A program made the translations under genes and the position numbers. Of a stretch of 41,332 nt of DNA, positions 17,582 to 27,668 are shown one piece after another. Under the pieces are notes generated by a model. The model saw only the letters and a program-made list of their open reading frames with translations, did not search any database and was not told where the DNA came from. Within the stretch, counting starts at the first letter, position 1. Each line of letters starts with the position of its first letter. Source of the DNA: Actinomycetota bacterium (GTDB lineage Bacteria > Actinomycetota > Actinomycetes > Nanopelagicales > Nanopelagicaceae); NCBI GenBank assembly GCA_009699375.1, contig WLOF01000004.1:1-41332 (forward strand), read 5' to 3'.

Positions 17582-18681
17582 TGGCTTACTCCTTGGTCGC
17601 GCACCAATTGAGCAAGTGCATGTCGGTCAACTTTACCAACACCGATAAGGGGAAGTGCAGGTATGGAGAAAAAACCTTTTGGCTTGGCAACTGGTCCAAA
17701 AACTTCTACAAGGTGTTCAGCAATAGCAGACTCTGCAAGCTTAGAGCCGTCTTCCCCCACTATATATAAAGTGGATCCCCATTCAGGGCTTGCAATAGAA
17801 CACGCAGCAAGTTGCACGGATGGAAATTTTTTAGATAAAGATTGCTCAATAGCGCTTAATGAAACTTTTTCTCCACCACTAATGATAATTTCATCTGATC
17901 TGCCGATAATCTCTAGTACGCCATTATCAAAAGTTCCAAGATCGTTTGTAGTGAACCAACCTTCTTTAAAACTATCATTCCAAGATTGCGCGTCATTTAA
18001 ATAAGTTTGCGCCAACATTGATCCCTTGATTTGCACTTTGCCTTCTGGGTTGATTCTGATGTCAACTTTTGGGAGTGGTTTTGAGTTATAGACACAACCT
18101 CCGGATGTTTCGCTCATGCCGTAGGTGGTAACCACATTTATTCCCACTTCACGAGCGCTGTGAGCAAGAGAGTGTGAAAGTGCAGCCCCACCAACCAGAA
18201 CAGCCTGCGCACTTTGTAAATGTTTTAAAAGCTTGCTGTCTCCATTGAGTGCTCTATAAAGTTGAGTCGGCACTATTGCGGTGAAATCTACATTCGTGAA
18301 ATTTTCTGTGTTACGAAGGTCAATTGGCTCAGTGCCAAGTTCTAGAGATCGCGCTAAAACATTCACTCCTGCAATGTGAGTAAGAGGAAGTAACAGCGAC
18401 CACCTCTGCCCAATTTTTGCTTCTAAATAAGTAAGTGATGCTTGGGTCGAAACCCGGAGTGCATTTCTCGAGATCCCAACTTCTTTTGCAATGCCTGTCG
18501 AACCGCTCGTTGATACAACTACATCGACATCATCTGGAACATAAGAACTGGTGATGCGGCCAAAACCCAGCGCTGGCCCACTTCCCGAAATGGCAGCACC
18601 TAATTCGCCCATTACTTGAGTAATTGAGCGCTCTATGGGGACCCTGAGCAGCTCTCGTTTTAGCGAGTTATCCATTGCCAC
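17578..18681 (-). CDS. menE: o-succinylbenzoate-CoA ligase (start could be GTG 18681 or ATG 18675)
   Basis: AMP-binding signature VVSTSGSTGIAKEVGIS, TYGMSETSGGCVYN, GWFTTNDLGTFDNGVLEIIGRSDEIIISGGEKVS; next to menA and menB. Confidence 0.92.
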   Translation of the reverse strand: MAMDNSLKRELLRVPIERSITQVMGELGAAISGSGPALGFGRITSSYVPDDVDVVVSTSGSTGIAKEVGISRNALRVSTQASLTYLEAKIGQRWSLLLPLTHIAGVNVLARSLELGTEPIDLRNTENFTNVDFTAIVPTQLYRALNGDSKLLKHLQSAQAVLVGGAALSHSLAHSAREVGINVVTTYGMSETSGGCVYNSKPLPKVDIRINPEGKVQIKGSMLAQTYLNDAQSWNDSFKEGWFTTNDLGTFDNGVLEIIGRSDEIIISGGEKVSLSAIEQSLSKKFPSVQLAACSIASPEWGSTLYIVGEDGSKLAESAIAEHLVEVFGPVAKPKGFFSIPALPLIGVGKVDRHALAQLVRDQGVSQ

Positions 18682-18683
18682 CG

Positions 18684-18690
18684 TAGGCTA
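18684..18690. promoter_or_regulatory. Candidate symmetric bidirectional -10 element (TAGGCTA) between menE and menB
   Basis: TAGGCT on + (18684-18689) and TAGCCT on - (18685-18690), both TANNNT, inside a divergent gap of about 35-41 bp. Confidence 0.5.
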
Positions 18691-18716
18691 GCGCCCGTAC
18701 CCGTGCAGGAGGAAAT

Positions 18717-19595
18717 GTGAGCAAGCCAATCAAGCGTGAGTTCGGTAGTCGCGCGATTCCGCAATGGAAAGACGCCTCAGGCGACGAGAAATTCACAGAC
18801 ATTATTTATCAAATCGCTGAAGGTATTGCGAAAATTACGATTAATCGCCCTGAAGTTCGCAATGCATTCAGGCCACAAACAATTATTGAATTGCAAAATG
18901 CATTTTCAATGGCTCGCGATAATGAAGAAGTTGGCGTAATCATTTTGACCGGAGCCGGAACCGACGCTTTTTGTTCTGGCGGCGACATCCAGGTTCGTGG
19001 TGATGATGGTTATTTAGGTGATGATTCTTTGGCAAAAAAAGGAATTGGCCGACTTAATGTTTTGGATTTGCAGGTACAAATTCGTCGAACTCCAAAACCA
19101 GTTATTGCGATGGTCGCCGGTTGGGCAATTGGTGGAGGACATGTTCTCCACGTAGTTTGTGATTTAACAATCGCTGCTGAAAATGCCAAGTTTGGCCAGA
19201 CTGGTCCCATGGTTGGATCTTTCGATGGTGGTTATGGAGCTGGACTTCTTGCAGCTCACGTTGGGCAAAAGAAAGCACGTGAAATTTGGTTTCTTACTCG
19301 TGAATATGATGCGCAAGAAGCTTTAGATATGGGATTGGTAAATAAAGTTGTACCACTGGGCGAACTTGAAGCAGAAACTGTTTCATGGAGTCGAGAAATA
19401 TTGCGAAATTCTCCGATGGCAATTCGATTGCTGAAAGCTAGCTTGAATGCTGCAGATGATGGCTTAGCAGGAGTGCAACAACTTGCTGGAGATGCAACGT
19501 TGCTTTTCTATATGACGCAAGAGGGTCAAGAGGGTCGTGATGCCTACAAGGAAAAACGTCCACCAGATTTTGGAAAATTTCCAAGGCGTCCATAA
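18717..19595 (+). CDS. menB: 1,4-dihydroxy-2-naphthoyl-CoA synthase
   Basis: Crotonase fold; [71 protein letters not shown] at 18707-18712. Confidence 0.95.
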   Translation: MSKPIKREFGSRAIPQWKDASGDEKFTDIIYQIAEGIAKITINRPEVRNAFRPQTIIELQNAFSMARDNEEVGVIILTGAGTDAFCSGGDIQVRGDDGYLGDDSLAKKGIGRLNVLDLQVQIRRTPKPVIAMVAGWAIGGGHVLHVVCDLTIAAENAKFGQTGPMVGSFDGGYGAGLLAAHVGQKKAREIWFLTREYDAQEALDMGLVNKVVPLGELEAETVSWSREILRNSPMAIRLLKASLNAADDGLAGVQQLAGDATLLFYMTQEGQEGRDAYKEKRPPDFGKFPRRP

Positions 19596-20582
19596 ATGCT
19601 GGATTCAATTCTTGAATCTATTCAGGTAGTTGAGCTACCTACAAAAACTAGTTTCCGATCTGTTCAAAGCCGAGAAGTTTTACTCATAGAGGGACCTGCG
19701 GGCTGGGGTGAATTCTCACCATTTCTTGAATATGAACCAGGGGAGTGTGTTCCTTGGTTAGTGAGCGCGATCGAATCCGCGTATGTAGTTCCACCAACTC
19801 CATTGCGTGAGTGGATTCCAATAAATGCCACAATGCCCGCCGTTAACGGAGAAGAAAATATTGCTGAAATACTTTCTTGGTTTCCAGGAGCCACGAGTGT
19901 AAAAGTTAAAGTCGGATTAGATAAACGCGAAGATTTAGCTCGCATACAGATCATTCGAAAATTGATTCCTGGTGTAAAAATTCGCTTAGATGTAAACGGG
20001 ATGTGGTCAGTTGATGACGCAGTAGATTTTCTTGAACAAATTTCTGCATCAGGAGAGATGGAATATGTTGAGCAGCCTTGCGCGACTGAAGCAGAATTGC
20101 GTGAACTGAAAAGAAAACTTTCGATTCCCATGTTAATTGCCGGTGATGAAATTATTAGAAAATCAACAAATCCAATACAACTTCAACTTGATGGGGTTGT
20201 AGATATCGTGGCGCTTAAAGTTGCTCCACTGGGCGGCATAAAACGTTCTTTAGAACTTGCGAAACATTTCAATATGCCTCTTGTTGTCTCTAGCGCTTTG
20301 GATTCTGCGGTAGGGATTTCTCACGGGCTTAGATTGGCAAGCGCAGTTTTGCAATTACCATATGCCTGTGGTCTTGGGACCGGTGCGCTTTTAGCGAAAG
20401 ACTTATACGAATTGCCAGTAGTTAACGGCGCAATTCAGGTGCGAAGCATGACTCCTAATCCTCAAATTCTGACGCAATGCGCAGTCTCACATGAGCGAAT
20501 GGATTGGTGGCGCGAGCGAGTACGCCAAACTTGGCATACTGGTGCTGACAAATGGATAGCAAAGGAGGGGTGGTTGTCTTGA
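19596..20582 (+). CDS. menC: o-succinylbenzoate synthase
   Basis: Enolase superfamily; SVKVKVG, IRLDVNGMWSVDDA, YVEQPC, IAGDE, VALKVAPLGGI; between menB and menD. Confidence 0.92.
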   Translation: MLDSILESIQVVELPTKTSFRSVQSREVLLIEGPAGWGEFSPFLEYEPGECVPWLVSAIESAYVVPPTPLREWIPINATMPAVNGEENIAEILSWFPGATSVKVKVGLDKREDLARIQIIRKLIPGVKIRLDVNGMWSVDDAVDFLEQISASGEMEYVEQPCATEAELRELKRKLSIPMLIAGDEIIRKSTNPIQLQLDGVVDIVALKVAPLGGIKRSLELAKHFNMPLVVSSALDSAVGISHGLRLASAVLQLPYACGLGTGALLAKDLYELPVVNGAIQVRSMTPNPQILTQCAVSHERMDWWRERVRQTWHTGADKWIAKEGWLS

Positions 20583-22147
20583 ATTCATCTACTCAACTTG
20601 CTCGATCAATTGTCCGCCAGGTTATTGAAGGTGGAGTGAAAGATGTTGTTATATCTCCCGGCTCACGTAATGCCCCACTGCTTATTGCCTTTCATGAAGC
20701 TTCAAAAAAGGGCTTAATTGAATTGCATGTGCGCATTGATGAACGAACAGGCGGGTTTTTCGCCCTTGGCATTTCAAAAGCGAGCAAGCGTCCTGTTGCG
20801 CTCATTTGCACAAGTGGAACTGCCGTTGCGAACTACCACCCAGCAGTTCTTGAAGCATGGCACTCTCAAGCCCCATTGTTGGTGTTGACTGCTGATCGTC
20901 CAGAAAAACTTCGCAAGACTGGCGCTAACCAAACAACTATCCAGAAAGATATTTTTGGTGAAGCCACATCTCTTTCAGTAGATATCTCAGGAGCAGTTTG
21001 CGATTTAAAGGAAGTTTTTATTTCTCTGCACAAAGGCCCAGTTCATGCAAACATTCAATTTGACGAACCTTTACTGCCCGATGACAAAGAGAACTGGCTT
21101 GAAAAAATCAACGTTAGTTCTTTCAGTCCTGAAAAAGAAAAACCCAAATCACTTGCCTTAACGGAACAAAAGGGCGTGTTGGTCATTGGTCACGACCGTG
21201 CAGGCTTAGAAATTGAATCGATAAATAACTTTATAGAAGTGCTTGGCTGGCCAGTTGTTGCTGAAGACCCGATTTCTTTTCCGATGTCTCAATCACATGC
21301 CGCCATTTTCCTCACTTCAGAGAAAACAAGAGAACTATTACGCCCTGAAGTCGTAATTGTTATAGGACGAACAACACTTTCTCGATCTGTGAATGCTTTA
21401 GTGAAATCCGCTAAGAAAGAGATAGTAATTGATCCCAGAATCGCTTTGATCGATATCAAGCGCACTGCTGATCAGGTCTTTACTTCTCTTCCAACAGTGG
21501 ACTTGCAAGCGAAAAGTTCTCCGGAATGGATTGCGCTATGGAATTTTTATAGTGACCGGGCAAGTAATGCATTGTCCTCACTACCAAATTGGGGAGAAGC
21601 TAATATTGCAAAGGCGATATGTGCGGCACTCCCAGATCGCTCAACTCTTTTTATTTCCTCCTCTCGCCCCATTCGAGATATTGAGGGATTTGCCGTACCT
21701 CGAAATGGAATTGAAACGTTTGCTAATCGCGGACTTGCAGGGATAGATGGAAATATTTCTACTGCGCTGGGAATAGCTTCTCAAAAAGGCTCTGCGATAG
21801 CGGTTTTAGGTGATCTCGCCTTTTTGCACGACGTAACAGGGCTTATCGGTGCAGAAGGAATAAATGCAAGAATCATTGTCATTAACAACGACGGAGGTGG
21901 AATCTTCTCCACTTTGCCACAAAGCGCTGTCGATGGTTTCGAAAAAGTATTTGGAACCCCACATGGGCGAGATCTTGTTGCGATTGCGAAAGGTTTCGGT
22001 CTTGAGGCCACGGAGGTCAGAAACATTGGTGACTTACTTTCAGAAGTGCTGAAACCAATTATTGGCTTAAGTGTTGTTGTGGCCCTTGTTCCATCTCGTG
22101 AAATGAATGCTAAGGCGCTAAAGGATCTCTACTTAAATCTTGCTTAG
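20579..22147 (+). CDS. menD: 2-succinyl-5-enolpyruvyl-6-hydroxy-3-cyclohexene-1-carboxylate synthase (ORF track starts at 20552; TTG at 20579 preferred)
   Basis: VISPGSRNAPLLIAF, CTSGTAVANYHPAVLEAWHSQAPLLVLTADRP, NRGLAGIDGNISTALGIA, NNDGGGIFSTLPQ. AAGGAGG at 20562-20568 lies about 10 nt before TTG 20579, which overlaps the menC stop as TTGA. Confidence 0.93.
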   Translation: MNSSTQLARSIVRQVIEGGVKDVVISPGSRNAPLLIAFHEASKKGLIELHVRIDERTGGFFALGISKASKRPVALICTSGTAVANYHPAVLEAWHSQAPLLVLTADRPEKLRKTGANQTTIQKDIFGEATSLSVDISGAVCDLKEVFISLHKGPVHANIQFDEPLLPDDKENWLEKINVSSFSPEKEKPKSLALTEQKGVLVIGHDRAGLEIESINNFIEVLGWPVVAEDPISFPMSQSHAAIFLTSEKTRELLRPEVVIVIGRTTLSRSVNALVKSAKKEIVIDPRIALIDIKRTADQVFTSLPTVDLQAKSSPEWIALWNFYSDRASNALSSLPNWGEANIAKAICAALPDRSTLFISSSRPIRDIEGFAVPRNGIETFANRGLAGIDGNISTALGIASQKGSAIAVLGDLAFLHDVTGLIGAEGINARIIVINNDGGGIFSTLPQSAVDGFEKVFGTPHGRDLVAIAKGFGLEATEVRNIGDLLSEVLKPIIGLSVVVALVPSREMNAKALKDLYLNLA

Positions 22148-23359
22148 TGCTTGAATCATCGGAGTAAATTTAACTTGGCTTTCAGCTAACTCTTTTTCTG
22201 GGTCTGATTCTGCAACAATGCCGCATCCTGCAAAGAGGCGAATCGAGTTTTGAGTAATTTCTCCACACCTCAATGCAATGCCGAGTTCCCCATCACCGCG
22301 AGCATCGATCCAACCAACTGGGCCGGCATAACGACCACGAGAGATTCCTTCTAGAGAAGAAATGATTTCGTTTGCTGAGTTTGTTGGTGTTCCACAAACA
22401 GCGGCAGATGGGTGCAACTTAGCAAGAATTGCAAAAGAATCTATGTGATGTGCAGATTCAGATACAGCACCAGTTACATCCGTTGCTAAATGCATAACAT
22501 TTGCTAAGTGCAATACAAATGGTGAATCCGGAACATTTGTGGAGGAACAGAATGGAGTAAGTGATGCCACAACAGAATTAACTGCATAAACATGTTCTTC
22601 TAGATCCTTGGAAGATCGAGCAAGTGATGCAGAGCGTGCAAGATCTTTTTCGTCATCACCAGTCTTGCTAATCGTGCCAGCAAGCACTCTTGATGTAACC
22701 ATTCCTCGTGTTAGTCGTAGCAAGAGTTCTGGCGTTGCACCAACTAGACCATCGACATGAAAGCACCACGTTGAAGGATATTGCTCTGCGAGATTTCGCA
22801 GTATGAGGCGAGGATCAATTGCCCCAGAGGCAAGAGCATTTAAATCACGAGCCAGTACAACTTTTTCTATTTTTCCATCTTGAATTTTCTTGATTGCAGA
22901 TGAAATGTTTTCTTTCCAAGCTTGCGTGGAGATAGTTCCGTTACTCCAAGTGTAAGAAAGCGAATTGAGAGGTTCTGCTCTCTCGAGTAATACTGGTTGC
23001 GGTTTGTCACCGATCCACGTAATCCATGACTTTCCACCTTTCATTCCCACAACAACTTCAGGAATTATTAAAACGGATTCCTCAGAGTCAGAATACGAAA
23101 ATGAAGCGAAAAGAAGTGGTCCAGTGCCAGTGGTGTGAACAGAATCAGTAACGGCAAACTTTTCTAATTGGTCATGCCACCACGTGCGCGCTTGGTTAAA
23201 ACGATCTGGACCCTTAACTTTTGTCTGTGCAAAAACTCCCCACCCAACCATTCCGTCGCCACCACGAACCCATGAAAGAGGTTGTGCGTCGGGAAGTAAT
23301 TCCAATAATGGAATATGTCCGCCAAGACGAGTTGTGGTTACAGGGATTAACTGGGGCAC
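22133..23359 (-). CDS. menF: Isochorismate synthase
   Basis: Chorismate-binding domain: KIEKVVLARDLNALASG, GATPELLLRLTRGMVTSRVLAGTI, HPSAAVCGTPTNSANEII, GRYAGPVGWIDARGDGELGIALRCGEI, LFAGCGIVAESDPEKELAES. Confidence 0.94.
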   Translation of the reverse strand: MPQLIPVTTTRLGGHIPLLELLPDAQPLSWVRGGDGMVGWGVFAQTKVKGPDRFNQARTWWHDQLEKFAVTDSVHTTGTGPLLFASFSYSDSEESVLIIPEVVVGMKGGKSWITWIGDKPQPVLLERAEPLNSLSYTWSNGTISTQAWKENISSAIKKIQDGKIEKVVLARDLNALASGAIDPRLILRNLAEQYPSTWCFHVDGLVGATPELLLRLTRGMVTSRVLAGTISKTGDDEKDLARSASLARSSKDLEEHVYAVNSVVASLTPFCSSTNVPDSPFVLHLANVMHLATDVTGAVSESAHHIDSFAILAKLHPSAAVCGTPTNSANEIISSLEGISRGRYAGPVGWIDARGDGELGIALRCGEITQNSIRLFAGCGIVAESDPEKELAESQVKFTPMIQALSKI

Positions 23360-23368
23360 AATAAATAT

Positions 23369-23938
23369 TTACTTCTGAATCTTTCGCCACACGAGTGGAA
23401 GAGATGTTCCGGCGATTGCAATTTTTAGTGCTTCGCCAAGAATAAATGGAGTGAATCCTGCACTTAAAGTCCAAGACCAACTCTTACCTGTAAATGAGTG
23501 CAACCAAAAAACTCCGAAAGTGAAAATAATTACGTTACCAAGCAACATTGTTGGTAGCGCAGTGCGGAAACGTTGATCCCAGCGGCGTCCTGCGAGTGCG
23601 CCGGTAACAAAGGATGCGACAACCATTCCGACGATGTATCCACCAGTGGCTCCAGTTAATCTTTCGATTCCATGTCCGCCATTTGCAAATACAGGTGCCC
23701 CTGCAATTCCAACTAAGAGATACGTCAACAAGGTTGTTAACCCAAGAGTTGCACCAAAACTTGTGCCTATGAGCAGAACGCCCAAAGTTTGTCCCGTGAC
23801 AGGTACAGGTGAACCAGGAATTGGAATCGCGATTTGAGCAAGGCCTGCAATGAATAAAGTTCCACTCGCAATCAAGACCGCGTTATTGAGCGCCGACGTT
23901 CGTGGGAAAACTGCACTTTTCAAGGAAATCGTTGACAT
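23369..23938 (-). CDS. bioY: Biotin transporter BioY (ECF S-component)
   Basis: [55 protein letters not shown] before ATG. Confidence 0.95.
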   Translation of the reverse strand: MSTISLKSAVFPRTSALNNAVLIASGTLFIAGLAQIAIPIPGSPVPVTGQTLGVLLIGTSFGATLGLTTLLTYLLVGIAGAPVFANGGHGIERLTGATGGYIVGMVVASFVTGALAGRRWDQRFRTALPTMLLGNVIIFTFGVFWLHSFTGKSWSWTLSAGFTPFILGEALKIAIAGTSLPLVWRKIQK

Positions 23939-24037
23939 GGTTGCTCCTTTTCAAACTCACGCTTTGCGAGTCACATTGACAGGGACTGTAGAGATTTTGA
24001 GTTGTGGCGGAAGCCTACTCTGCGCTTGAATGGGCAC

Positions 24038-24730
24038 ATGTCGCGTGCCAATCTCAATAAAGATCCTAAAGATGTGGCATCGATGTTTGACGGCGTTGCA
24101 AAGCGTTATGACTTCATGAATGATTTATTGAGTTTAGGTCGAACCCGCGCATGGCGGCGGGCGACAACGTCGATTATTGCCCCCACCTCTGGCTTAAAAA
24201 TTCTGGATCTCGCTGCCGGAACAGGGTCATCGAGCGCGCCATTGGCGCAGGCCGGGGCAGAGGTTATTGCCTCAGATTTCTCGGAAGGGATGTTGGCACA
24301 AGGTCGCGCTCGCCATCCAGAACTGACTTTCATCAAAGCAGATGCACTGAATTTGCCATTTCCAGAAGCCACATTTGATGTGGTCACCATTTCCTTCGGG
24401 CTGCGCAATACGGCAGATATTGATAAAGCATTAGCTCAAGCGCTTAAGGTGACCAAGCCCGGTGGCCGGCTAGTGATAGCCGAGTTTTCTCACCCCACAT
24501 GGAGGCCATTTCGAACGGTCTATATGAATTATTTGATGAAAGCCCTTCCTGCCATCGCCCGGCGTACGGCTAGCAACCCCGATGCATATGTGTATTTGGC
24601 CGAATCCATCAGGAGTTGGCCCGATCAAAGCGCCTTGGCTGAGCGTATTTCAGCTGCGGGCTGGTCTTCAGTGGCTTGGAAAAACCTCACGGGCGGAGTT
24701 GTCGCAGTTCACACTGCCATCAAGGGGTAG
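24038..24730 (+). CDS. menG: Demethylmenaquinone methyltransferase (ORF track starts at TTG 24002)
   Basis: [76 protein letters not shown]: UbiE/MenG family. Confidence 0.94.
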   Translation: MSRANLNKDPKDVASMFDGVAKRYDFMNDLLSLGRTRAWRRATTSIIAPTSGLKILDLAAGTGSSSAPLAQAGAEVIASDFSEGMLAQGRARHPELTFIKADALNLPFPEATFDVVTISFGLRNTADIDKALAQALKVTKPGGRLVIAEFSHPTWRPFRTVYMNYLMKALPAIARRTASNPDAYVYLAESIRSWPDQSALAERISAAGWSSVAWKNLTGGVVAVHTAIKG

Positions 24731-24757
24731 CGGTAATTGCATGTGCTTTTTGAACCC

Positions 24758-24763
24758 TAGAAT
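24758..24763 (+). promoter_or_regulatory. Candidate -10 of nuo operon promoter
   Basis: TAGAAT 9 nt upstream of nuoA ATG in the only gap (42 bp) before the 14-gene nuo run. Confidence 0.45.
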
Positions 24764-24772
24764 TTCGACACC

Positions 24773-25144
24773 ATGACTTCCGCGCCAAATCCCTACGTCC
24801 CAATCTTGGTGATTGGTGCAATTGGATTTGGGTTCGCAGCGTTCTCCGTAGGCGTAGCTGCAATAACAGGGCCAAAGCGTTACAACCGCGCAAAGCTAGA
24901 AGCGTACGAATGCGGAATTGAACCAAGTCCACAAGCAGCCGAAGGCGGACGCTTCCCAGTTAAATATTTCTTAACTGCAATGCTTTTTATTATTTTTGAT
25001 ATTGAAATCGTTTTCCTTTACCCATGGGCAGTCACCTTTGACAAGTTAGGTTTATTCGGACTTGTTGAAATGGGAATCTTTATTGCTACCGTTTTTGTTG
25101 CATACGCTTATGTTTGGCGCCGCGGCGGATTGGAATGGGACTAA
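24773..25144 (+). CDS. nuoA: NADH-quinone oxidoreductase subunit A
   Basis: YECGIEPSPQAAEGGRFPVKYFLTAMLFIIFDIEIVFLYPWAV. Confidence 0.96.
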   Translation: MTSAPNPYVPILVIGAIGFGFAAFSVGVAAITGPKRYNRAKLEAYECGIEPSPQAAEGGRFPVKYFLTAMLFIIFDIEIVFLYPWAVTFDKLGLFGLVEMGIFIATVFVAYAYVWRRGGLEWD

Positions 25145-25147
25145 CTC

Positions 25148-25702
25148 ATGGGTCTAGAAGAAAAATTACCGAGTGGACTTGTTTTAACAAGTGTTGAAAA
25201 ACTTGCGGGGTACATGCGCAAGAATTCTCTGTGGCCCGCAACTTTCGGACTTGCATGTTGCGCAATCGAAATGATGGCAGCTGGTGCTGGTCGTTATGAC
25301 TTAGCCCGTTTTGGAATGGAAGTTTTCCGCGCATCCCCTCGTCAAGCCGATCTCATGATTGTTGCTGGTCGCGTGTCAAACAAAATGGCTCCAGTGCTTC
25401 GTCAAATTTACGATCAAATGGCTGCACCAAAATGGGTTATCGCAATGGGAGCTTGCGCATCTTCAGGTGGAATGTTTAACAACTACGCAATTGTTCAAGG
25501 CGTAGATCACGTAGTTCCTGTTGATATTTATTTGCCAGGATGCCCACCGCGACCTGAAATGTTGATGGATGCAATTTTGAAGCTACATGAGCAAATTTAT
25601 GATGAAAAACTTGGATCAAACCGCGAAAAGATTATTAAAGAAGTTGAATTAGCTGCAATGAATGCCAAGCCAACTCATCAGCTCAAGGGCTTGCTGGCAT
25701 GA
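25148..25702 (+). CDS. nuoB: NADH-quinone oxidoreductase subunit B
   Basis: [51 protein letters not shown] (N2 cluster Cys). Confidence 0.97.
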   Translation: MGLEEKLPSGLVLTSVEKLAGYMRKNSLWPATFGLACCAIEMMAAGAGRYDLARFGMEVFRASPRQADLMIVAGRVSNKMAPVLRQIYDQMAAPKWVIAMGACASSGGMFNNYAIVQGVDHVVPVDIYLPGCPPRPEMLMDAILKLHEQIYDEKLGSNREKIIKEVELAAMNAKPTHQLKGLLA

Positions 25703-26328
25703 CCGAAACGGGAATGTTTGGGGCGCAGGGAACTGGGGATACCTCTGGTTATGGAGGGTTAGTCCGCACGGCAGTTTCACCGGGGTCTAGCGAACGTCCC
25801 TATGGTGGTTATTTTGATGACATTGCAGATGACCTAGAGCGTGCTTACCCAGATTTTTCCAATGCTATTGAAAAGGTCGTAGTTGATCGCGGAGAACTCA
25901 CTCTTCATATAAAACGAGAAAAACTATTTGAAGTAGCAATGATCTTGCGAGAAAAATTACTTTTTGAAATGTGCTTGGGAGTAAGTGGAGTTCATTACCC
26001 AACAGATCTCAATCGTGAATTACATGCGGTTTATCCATTACTTTCAATAACTCGCAATCAACGTGTACGTCTTGAAGTTTCAGTGTCAGATTCCGATCCC
26101 CATATCCCATCACTCGTTGAAGTGTGGGCTGGCAATAACTGGAATGAACGTGAAACCTTTGACATGTTTGGAATTATTTTTGATGGTCACCCAGGCTTAA
26201 CTCGTATTTTGATGCCAGATGATTGGCGTGGACATCCGCAACGTAAAGATTATCCACTCGGTGGAATTCCTGTTGAATACAAAGGCGCAACCGTTCCTCC
26301 TCCAGATGAGCGGAGGTCATACAAATAA
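25699..26328 (+). CDS. nuoC: NADH-quinone oxidoreductase subunit C
   Basis: [42 protein letters not shown]. Confidence 0.96.
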   Translation: MTETGMFGAQGTGDTSGYGGLVRTAVSPGSSERPYGGYFDDIADDLERAYPDFSNAIEKVVVDRGELTLHIKREKLFEVAMILREKLLFEMCLGVSGVHYPTDLNRELHAVYPLLSITRNQRVRLEVSVSDSDPHIPSLVEVWAGNNWNERETFDMFGIIFDGHPGLTRILMPDDWRGHPQRKDYPLGGIPVEYKGATVPPPDERRSYK

Positions 26329-27668
26329 TGAGTTCAATTACAGATCCGTATGCATCCTCACGTGAAACAACTGAAGGCACTGTTTTCTCAGTTACAGGCG
26401 GAGATTGGGATTCCCTCGTTACTGAAATCGGTGCAACTAAAGAAGAGCGCGTTGTTGTCAACATGGGGCCACAGCACCCTTCAACTCACGGAGTATTGCG
26501 ATTAGTTCTTGAACTTGAAGGTGAAACAGTTACTGAAGTTCGATGTGGAATCGGTTATCTGCACACCGGAATTGAGAAGAACACTGAATACAGAAGTTGG
26601 ACTCAAGGAGTTACTTTTGTTACTCGCATGGATTATTTGGCTCCGCTCTTCAATGAAGCGGCTTATTGCCTTGGCGTAGAAAAACTTTTAGGAATTACTA
26701 ACGACGTCCCAGAACGAGCAAGTGCTATTCGCGTCATGATGATGGAGTTCAATCGAATCTCATCCCACATGGTTGCATTAGGTACAGGAGCTCTGGAATT
26801 AGGTGCGCTTTCCCCAATGATTTTCTGTTTCCGCGAACGTGAAAAGGTCCTAGACATTTTCGAACTTGTTGCAGGTCTTCGCATGAATATGGCTTATTTC
26901 CGCCCAGGTGGAGTCGCTCAAGATTTGCCTGATGGTGCGATAGCGAAAATTCGTGAGAGCGTTAAAGAACTACGCCGGGATTTTAAAGATAACGTAAAAC
27001 TTCTTGTTGGTAACAGTATTTGGATGAAGCGCACAGAAGGAATTGGTTATCTTGATCTTGCTGGATGCACGACTTTGGGAGTTACTGGTCCAGTACTTCG
27101 CTCAACTGGCTTACCGTGGGATCTTCGTAAGACCGCTCCATATTGCGGGTATGAAAATTATAATTTCGATGTGATTACTGCCGATACTTGCGATGTATAT
27201 GGTCGTTTCCTCATTCGCATGAATGAATTAGAGCAATCACTTCGAATCATTGAGCAATGCGCTGACGTACTCGAAAAACTTGAGGGTGCGCCTGTGATGG
27301 TTGCTGACAAGAAGATTGCTTGGCCTTCGCAGTTGGCACTTGGTGGAGATGGTCTTGGAAACTCACTTGATCACATCCGCCAAATTATGGGCACTTCCAT
27401 GGAATCACTTATCCACCACTTTAAATTAGTAACAGAAGGTTTCCATGTTCCAGCTGGTCAAGTTTATTCAGCTGTCGAATCTCCACGAGGAGAACTTGGC
27501 GTTCACTTGGTATCTGATGGCGGAACAAAGCCATATCGAGTTCATTTCCGCGAGCCATCTTTCAACAACTTGCAATCAACTTCTGCAATGTGTGAAGGCA
27601 GCTTGATTGCCGACATTATTGGAGCAGTTGCTTCAATCGATCCCGTGATGGGTGGTGTTGATCGCTAA
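26328..27668 (+). CDS. nuoD: NADH-quinone oxidoreductase subunit D
   Basis: [39 protein letters not shown]-terminal DPVMGGVDR. Confidence 0.97.
   Translation: MSSITDPYASSRETTEGTVFSVTGGDWDSLVTEIGATKEERVVVNMGPQHPSTHGVLRLVLELEGETVTEVRCGIGYLHTGIEKNTEYRSWTQGVTFVTRMDYLAPLFNEAAYCLGVEKLLGITNDVPERASAIRVMMMEFNRISSHMVALGTGALELGALSPMIFCFREREKVLDIFELVAGLRMNMAYFRPGGVAQDLPDGAIAKIRESVKELRRDFKDNVKLLVGNSIWMKRTEGIGYLDLAGCTTLGVTGPVLRSTGLPWDLRKTAPYCGYENYNFDVITADTCDVYGRFLIRMNELEQSLRIIEQCADVLEKLEGAPVMVADKKIAWPSQLALGGDGLGNSLDHIRQIMGTSMESLIHHFKLVTEGFHVPAGQVYSAVESPRGELGVHLVSDGGTKPYRVHFREPSFNNLQSTSAMCEGSLIADIIGAVASIDPVMGGVDR

Noticed and set aside
19664-20131. 155-aa minus-strand ORF antisense to menC
   Set aside because: Lies within a clear MenC CDS; composition is Ser/Arg-rich shadow translation.
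22085-22160. Possible terminator hairpin at menD/menF end (GCTAAG ... CTTAGT)
   Set aside because: Only about 5 Watson-Crick pairs, long loop and no U-tract; not supportable by eye.
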